Positions 61,037 to 64,000 of a DNA stretch of 64,000 nt are shown here, piece after piece. The notes below the pieces were generated by a model that saw only the letters and a list, made by a program, of their open reading frames with translations, made no database searches and was not told where the DNA came from. The position numbers and the translations under genes are program-made. The DNA is taken from NCBI RefSeq assembly GCF_028877475.1, contig NZ_CP113527.1:2163501-2227500 (forward strand), given 5' to 3'. This DNA comes from Lysinibacillus irui. Its GTDB lineage: Bacteria > Bacillota > Bacilli > Bacillales_A > Planococcaceae. The stretch's first letter is position 1, and each line of letters starts with the position of its first letter.

Positions 61037-61426
61037 ATGAAAGAAGAAATTACAAAAGTGTTAACGATGATCCAAGAAGGAAAGATTGATGCAGATAAGG
61101 GTTCAGAGCTCATTCAAGTATTACAAGAGAAAGAAGAATCCGGGAATGAATTCGCTGAAAAGCCAACTAAATATTTAGATAAGACTTTAAAAGTACGTGT
61201 TGTCTCAACGGAAAATGATAACGTCACGGTCAATTTACCAATCAAACTTGTTAAAGCAGTTTTAATGGCTGGACATAGTATCGCAGCGAGTATTCCACAA
61301 TCGGAAAAATACGTGAAGGATATCGACATAAACCTTCTCCTTGAAGCAATCGAAAATGAATTAGATGGGCAAATTGTTGATATTAAATCCGCCAACGGGG
61401 ATTCCGTTTCGGTCTTCATTGAATAG
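61037..61426 (+). CDS. SHOCT-like helix/beta protein
   Basis: A 129-residue protein whose N-terminus (ITKVLTMIQEGKIDADKGSELIQ) is a SHOCT-like short helical motif. The remainder (about 45-129) is mixed helix and sheet with YLDKTLKVRVVSTENDNVTVNLPIKL, similar to YvlB-type proteins. It is probably a membrane-associated or envelope-stress modulator (inference). ATG 61037 has AAGGAGG upstream; an in-frame TTG at 61031 is too close. Confidence 0.7.
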   Translation: MKEEITKVLTMIQEGKIDADKGSELIQVLQEKEESGNEFAEKPTKYLDKTLKVRVVSTENDNVTVNLPIKLVKAVLMAGHSIAASIPQSEKYVKDIDINLLLEAIENELDGQIVDIKSANGDSVSVFIE

Positions 61427-61436
61427 TGGTTAGCTT

Positions 61437-61718
61437 ATGATGCATGTAAAAGTGAAAGCAAAAGACGTTCGGCTTACTGTCCCCATTCCATATGCTTTGA
61501 TAAACATCGCTCTTGCCATTTTGTCTTCTAAATTGATTCAGCAAAATGTAAACAAATGGACAAAAGAGTACTTCGAAAGGAAAAAAGTTGATTTTGTCTT
61601 TCCAATAATCGACAAAGAATCCTTAAAACCTATCGTCAACGAGATGAAAAATTATAAAGGACTTGTACTTGTAGATGTCAAAGCTAAAGATGGCACAGAG
61701 GTAAAGGTTAGACTATAA
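61437..61718 (+). CDS. Small protein of the DUF2089 operon (93 aa)
   Basis: A 93-residue protein related in pattern to the C-terminal part of the preceding one (VKVKAKDVRLTVPIPYALINIALA against LKVRVVSTENDNVTVNLPIKL). The two look like diverged halves of one family. No clear ribosome-binding site precedes ATG 61437, which lies 10 nt after the previous stop, so translation is probably coupled. Function unknown. Confidence 0.7.
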   Translation: MMHVKVKAKDVRLTVPIPYALINIALAILSSKLIQQNVNKWTKEYFERKKVDFVFPIIDKESLKPIVNEMKNYKGLVLVDVKAKDGTEVKVRL

Positions 61719-61721
61719 TAA

Positions 61722-61760
61722 TTAAACCACTTACTAGTCAAATAGTAGGTGGTTTTTTGT
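61722..61760 (+). terminator. Terminator of the DUF2089 operon
   Basis: AACCACTTACTA pairs with TAGTAGGTGGTT around GTCAAA (one mismatch), followed by TTTT. Confidence 0.88.
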
Positions 61761-61856
61761 ACAAAAGTTTCAAATCAATTATGAAGAAGGAGCTTATTAG
61801 CTTTCTATTGAATTAAGTACTATAGAAAATATTGTTTTCTAAAGGAGCTAATGAAG

Positions 61857-62705
61857 ATGAAAAAGGGGTTTGCAGGGATATTCATTGCTTGGATTCTCAT
61901 AATGGCAACGTCAACTACTAATGCCGCAACAAAAATTCAGCTAAAAGTGGATGATGTTGTAATTGTAACTGATGTAAACCCTGAAATGAAAAATAATCGT
62001 ATGATGGTACCTTTACGTGTCATTAGTGAAAATTTGGGGGCCAAGGTAGACTGGACCAAATCGCAAGTGACGCTTACAAAAAGCACTATGAAGGTAATCT
62101 TAAAACAGAACAGTCGTACAGCTGTGGTAAACGGACAAACGATATTACTTGATACACAGCCTTATGTAAAGAATGGGCGTATCTTTGTTCCATTGCGCTT
62201 TCTAGCAGAAACCTTTGGCAGTAAGGTCCATTATAATAATTTAACTGTCAAAGTTGAAACGAAGCCGTTAATTATCGATGGGGTAGAAGTAAAGTCGATA
62301 CTGCATGAATACCACATGACAATGGGCGGAATTGAGGAGCAATTAAAAGGCAATGCCTATATCGAAGAAATGTACCATCTTTTTGTAAAAAATAAAGGAA
62401 GTAAGGTCGAACCACCAGCAGATTTCACGTGGTCTTTTCACAGTGCTATACCTGGGAGCTATTATAAAATAGGACAATATGATTTTTTAAACGAAGAAGG
62501 CAACAATATCAAGCGTTTTGATCTCTATTCATTAATTCAAATTTCAGAACAACCATTTCTAGAGAAGCCAGATAGTTTGATTTACAATGCAGCTGAAGAT
62601 CAATGGTTTTTGTATAATAAAGCAGCCAGTCAATCTATTTACACGTTAATAGACACGGCTAAGAGAAACGGATTTGTGACTATTATTAGTAATACAGTTC
62701 CATGA
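61857..62705 (+). CDS. Secreted protein with copper-amine-oxidase N-like domain
   Basis: A 282-residue exported protein. A signal peptide (about 1-22) ends at TNAA-T. The copper amine oxidase N-terminal-like (stalk) domain is seen in two repeats with VDVNPEMKNNRMMVPLRVISENLGAKVDW-like wording and KNGRIFVPLRFLAETFGSKVHY. The C-terminal half has no assignable domain. In Firmicutes this stalk domain is a wall-facing module, not an oxidase. AAAGGAG lies 9 nt before ATG 61857; ATG 61851 is too close. It is monocistronic. Confidence 0.85.
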   Translation: MKKGFAGIFIAWILIMATSTTNAATKIQLKVDDVVIVTDVNPEMKNNRMMVPLRVISENLGAKVDWTKSQVTLTKSTMKVILKQNSRTAVVNGQTILLDTQPYVKNGRIFVPLRFLAETFGSKVHYNNLTVKVETKPLIIDGVEVKSILHEYHMTMGGIEEQLKGNAYIEEMYHLFVKNKGSKVEPPADFTWSFHSAIPGSYYKIGQYDFLNEEGNNIKRFDLYSLIQISEQPFLEKPDSLIYNAAEDQWFLYNKAASQSIYTLIDTAKRNGFVTIISNTVP

Positions 62706-62759
62706 GGCTATTTATTTGACCCTCGATTTGATTAAACAAATGAAGCGTACCTGCTATTT

Positions 62760-62792
62760 GTAGCCACTCAAAGAGAGTGGTTTTTTTGCATC
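62760..62792 (+). terminator. Terminator after the stalk-domain gene
   Basis: AGCCACTC pairs with GAGTGGTT around AAAGA, followed by TTTTT. Confidence 0.85.
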
Positions 62793-63062
62793 TCAAAAAG
62801 CTAATATCTCATTATGACAATCTTAGAGTACTTAAAATGAAATTCTATTTTATTGTGGGAATAAAGTATATAACTACTTTGTCTGCGTCTTTACTAATAG
62901 GCACTTTTTGGTGCTCATATTACTTTAAAGTGCGTACTTTTTTATTTTCTTTAGGTGCCTCATAATCAATATTGCAGATGAAGAAATGACTTTTGATAAG
63001 TAATCAGTCATTGATCATACTGGCAATCAACAAAAGAACTAATCTTAGGAGGATTTAATAAT
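62793..63062. other. Intergenic region with an operator-like motif
   Basis: It carries the second copy of the 18-mer at 62922-62939 and the promoter of the aldo/keto reductase gene. A short frame inside (62777-62965) shows no gene-like signals. Confidence 0.5.
62922..62939. promoter_or_regulatory. Operator-like motif 2 (ACTTTAAAGTGCGTACTT)
   Basis: Identical over 18 bases to 56958-56975, including the AAGT-GCGT-ACTT dyad. It lies about 120 nt before the aldo/keto reductase start codon. Confidence 0.6.
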
Positions 63063-64000
63063 ATGAGAAATCTATTACAAGGAAAATTAGGTTTTGGTAC
63101 AGCTCCATTAGGTAATATGTACCGTAATATCCCGGAAGAAGAGGCAATTGCAACTGTAGATGCTGCTTGGGAGAGTGGCATTCGTTACTTTGATACAGCT
63201 CCACTTTATGGCTCTGGTTTAGCTGAGATTCGTCTTGGTGAAGCCTTATCAAAAAGAAATCGTGACGAGTACGTTTTAAGCACAAAGGTAGGTAGAATTA
63301 TTTCGGATGAGTTGGAAGATCCATCTGCACGAGATTTAGGAGAAAAAGGTGGGCTTTTCGAATTCGGACGTAAAAACAAAATTATTAATGATTACAGCGC
63401 GGACGCAACCCTTCGCTCAATTGAGGACAGCTTGAAACGTTTACAAACAGACCGTATAGATTTTGTTTATATTCATGATGTAGCGCAAGATTTTTATGGC
63501 GATGAGTGGATTTCACAATTTGAAACAGCTCGTACAGGAGCCTTCCGTGTGCTCACGCAATTACGTGAAGAAGGCGTTATTAAAGGGTGGGGACTTGGAG
63601 TAAACCGAGTAGAACCAATTGAATTACTACTGGATTTGGAGGAAGTAAAACCAGATGTATCCTTACTAGCTGGTCGTTATACATTATTAGACCACGAACG
63701 TGCGCTACAACGAGTAATGCCAACAGCTAAAAAAAATAATATGGACATCGTCGTTGGTGGCCCATATAGTTCAGGTGTTCTTGCAGGAGGCACTCACTTC
63801 GAATACCAAAAAGCGTCACCAGAAATTATGGCGAAAGTAGAAAAAATCAAAAGTATTGCAGATCGTCATCAAATCAGCATTAAGTCAGCTGCTTTACAAT
63901 TTTCATTGGCGAACCCAGCAGTTGCTGCTGTCATTCCTGGCGCAAGTAAACCAGAGCGAATTGCAGAAGATCAAGCTGCATTGAAAACAATTATCCCAGC
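63063..64000 (+). CDS. Aldo/keto reductase (3' truncated by the window)
   Basis: A TIM-barrel NAD(P)H-dependent oxidoreductase, open to the end of the window (at least 312 residues). The catalytic tetrad is visible: Asp and Tyr in FDTAPLYGSGLAE, Lys in LSTKVGR and His in DFVYIHDV. The cofactor-binding C-terminal region reads AVIPGASKPERIAEDQAAL. The style is that of D-threo-aldose 1-dehydrogenase / pyridoxal dehydrogenase-like members; the substrate is unknown. AGGAGG precedes ATG 63063. A shared motif upstream links it to the redox operon at 57 kb. Confidence 0.92.
   Translation, partial: MRNLLQGKLGFGTAPLGNMYRNIPEEEAIATVDAAWESGIRYFDTAPLYGSGLAEIRLGEALSKRNRDEYVLSTKVGRIISDELEDPSARDLGEKGGLFEFGRKNKIINDYSADATLRSIEDSLKRLQTDRIDFVYIHDVAQDFYGDEWISQFETARTGAFRVLTQLREEGVIKGWGLGVNRVEPIELLLDLEEVKPDVSLLAGRYTLLDHERALQRVMPTAKKNNMDIVVGGPYSSGVLAGGTHFEYQKASPEIMAKVEKIKSIADRHQISIKSAALQFSLANPAVAAVIPGASKPERIAEDQAALKTIIP

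Noticed and set aside
62777-62965. 62-codon frame downstream of the stalk-domain gene
   Set aside because: It starts in a terminator and overlaps the operator-like motif; no ribosome-binding site.

Overview
The window looks like chromosome of an AT-rich, low-GC, spore-forming Gram-positive bacterium close to Lysinibacillus (Bacillales, Planococcaceae). This is inferred from gene content, not from a database search. Pointers are S-layer-homology (SLH) proteins, a GerA-type germinant receptor operon, paiA and paiB homologues, two T-box leaders on aminoacyl-tRNA synthetase genes, frequent TTG/GTG starts with strong purine-rich ribosome-binding sites, and many short bidirectional terminators. No rRNA, tRNA, prophage or CRISPR array was seen. 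The only insertion sequence is one IS200-type element.

Layout. 1-5.9 kb: the tail of an SLH protein, a T-box-controlled argS with a CynX-like transporter behind it, and two lipoproteins, one of them a protease-like protein without a visible catalytic triad. 5.9-15.2 kb: ordinary housekeeping genes (recQ, msrA, LytR-CpsA-Psr protein, AI-2E family permease, cupin, PLP aminotransferase, ANT(6)-type nucleotidyltransferase, a P-loop protein, enoyl-CoA hydratase). 15.6-21.7 kb: a transglutaminase / alpha-E / ATP-grasp cluster lying between two tyrosine-recombinase-type genes, one catalytically degenerate and one intact. 22.3-23.1 kb: two tandem paralogous micro-genes (49 and 56 aa), each with its own promoter overlaid by CTGTTATA boxes exactly 30 bp apart. 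23.4-34.8 kb: a PAS-GGDEF-EAL protein, T-box proS, a Dph6-like ATP pyrophosphatase, two ArsR-type regulators with clear palindromic operators (one apparently translated from a leaderless mRNA), an AHSA1/SRPBCC protein, an unusual 1056-aa UvrA-like ATPase and a nucleoside hydrolase.

34.8-46.3 kb: the gerA-type operon, a strongly folded RNA leader with terminator before a two-domain GNAT gene, a 23-unit 21-bp phased repeat array, an XRE-cupin regulator between two MFS exporters that share an 11-bp operator motif, a decayed MFS fragment, the IS200 element and an NlpC/P60-SLH wall enzyme. 46.6-54.9 kb: small stress and metabolism genes (GNATs, DUF4304, YczE-like, paiA, paiB, a MocR regulator, manganese catalase with a DUF3231 partner, DinB). 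55-64 kb: an Lsa-like ABC-F ribosome-protection gene behind a leader peptide and competing hairpins, a redox cluster (UPF0303, fused tautomerase, LLM oxidoreductase, SDR), a ferredoxin, a DUF2089/SHOCT operon, a copper-amine-oxidase-N-like secreted protein and a truncated aldo/keto reductase.

The common thread is regulation: T-boxes sensing tRNA charging, ribosome-sensing leaders on probable antibiotic-resistance genes, and several local repressor/operator pairs. The best candidates for something undescribed are the 21-bp phased array (39890-40357), the micro-gene pair with 30-bp-phased boxes (22369-23013), the folded leader at 38671-38907 and the UvrA-like protein with its C-terminal CxxC region.
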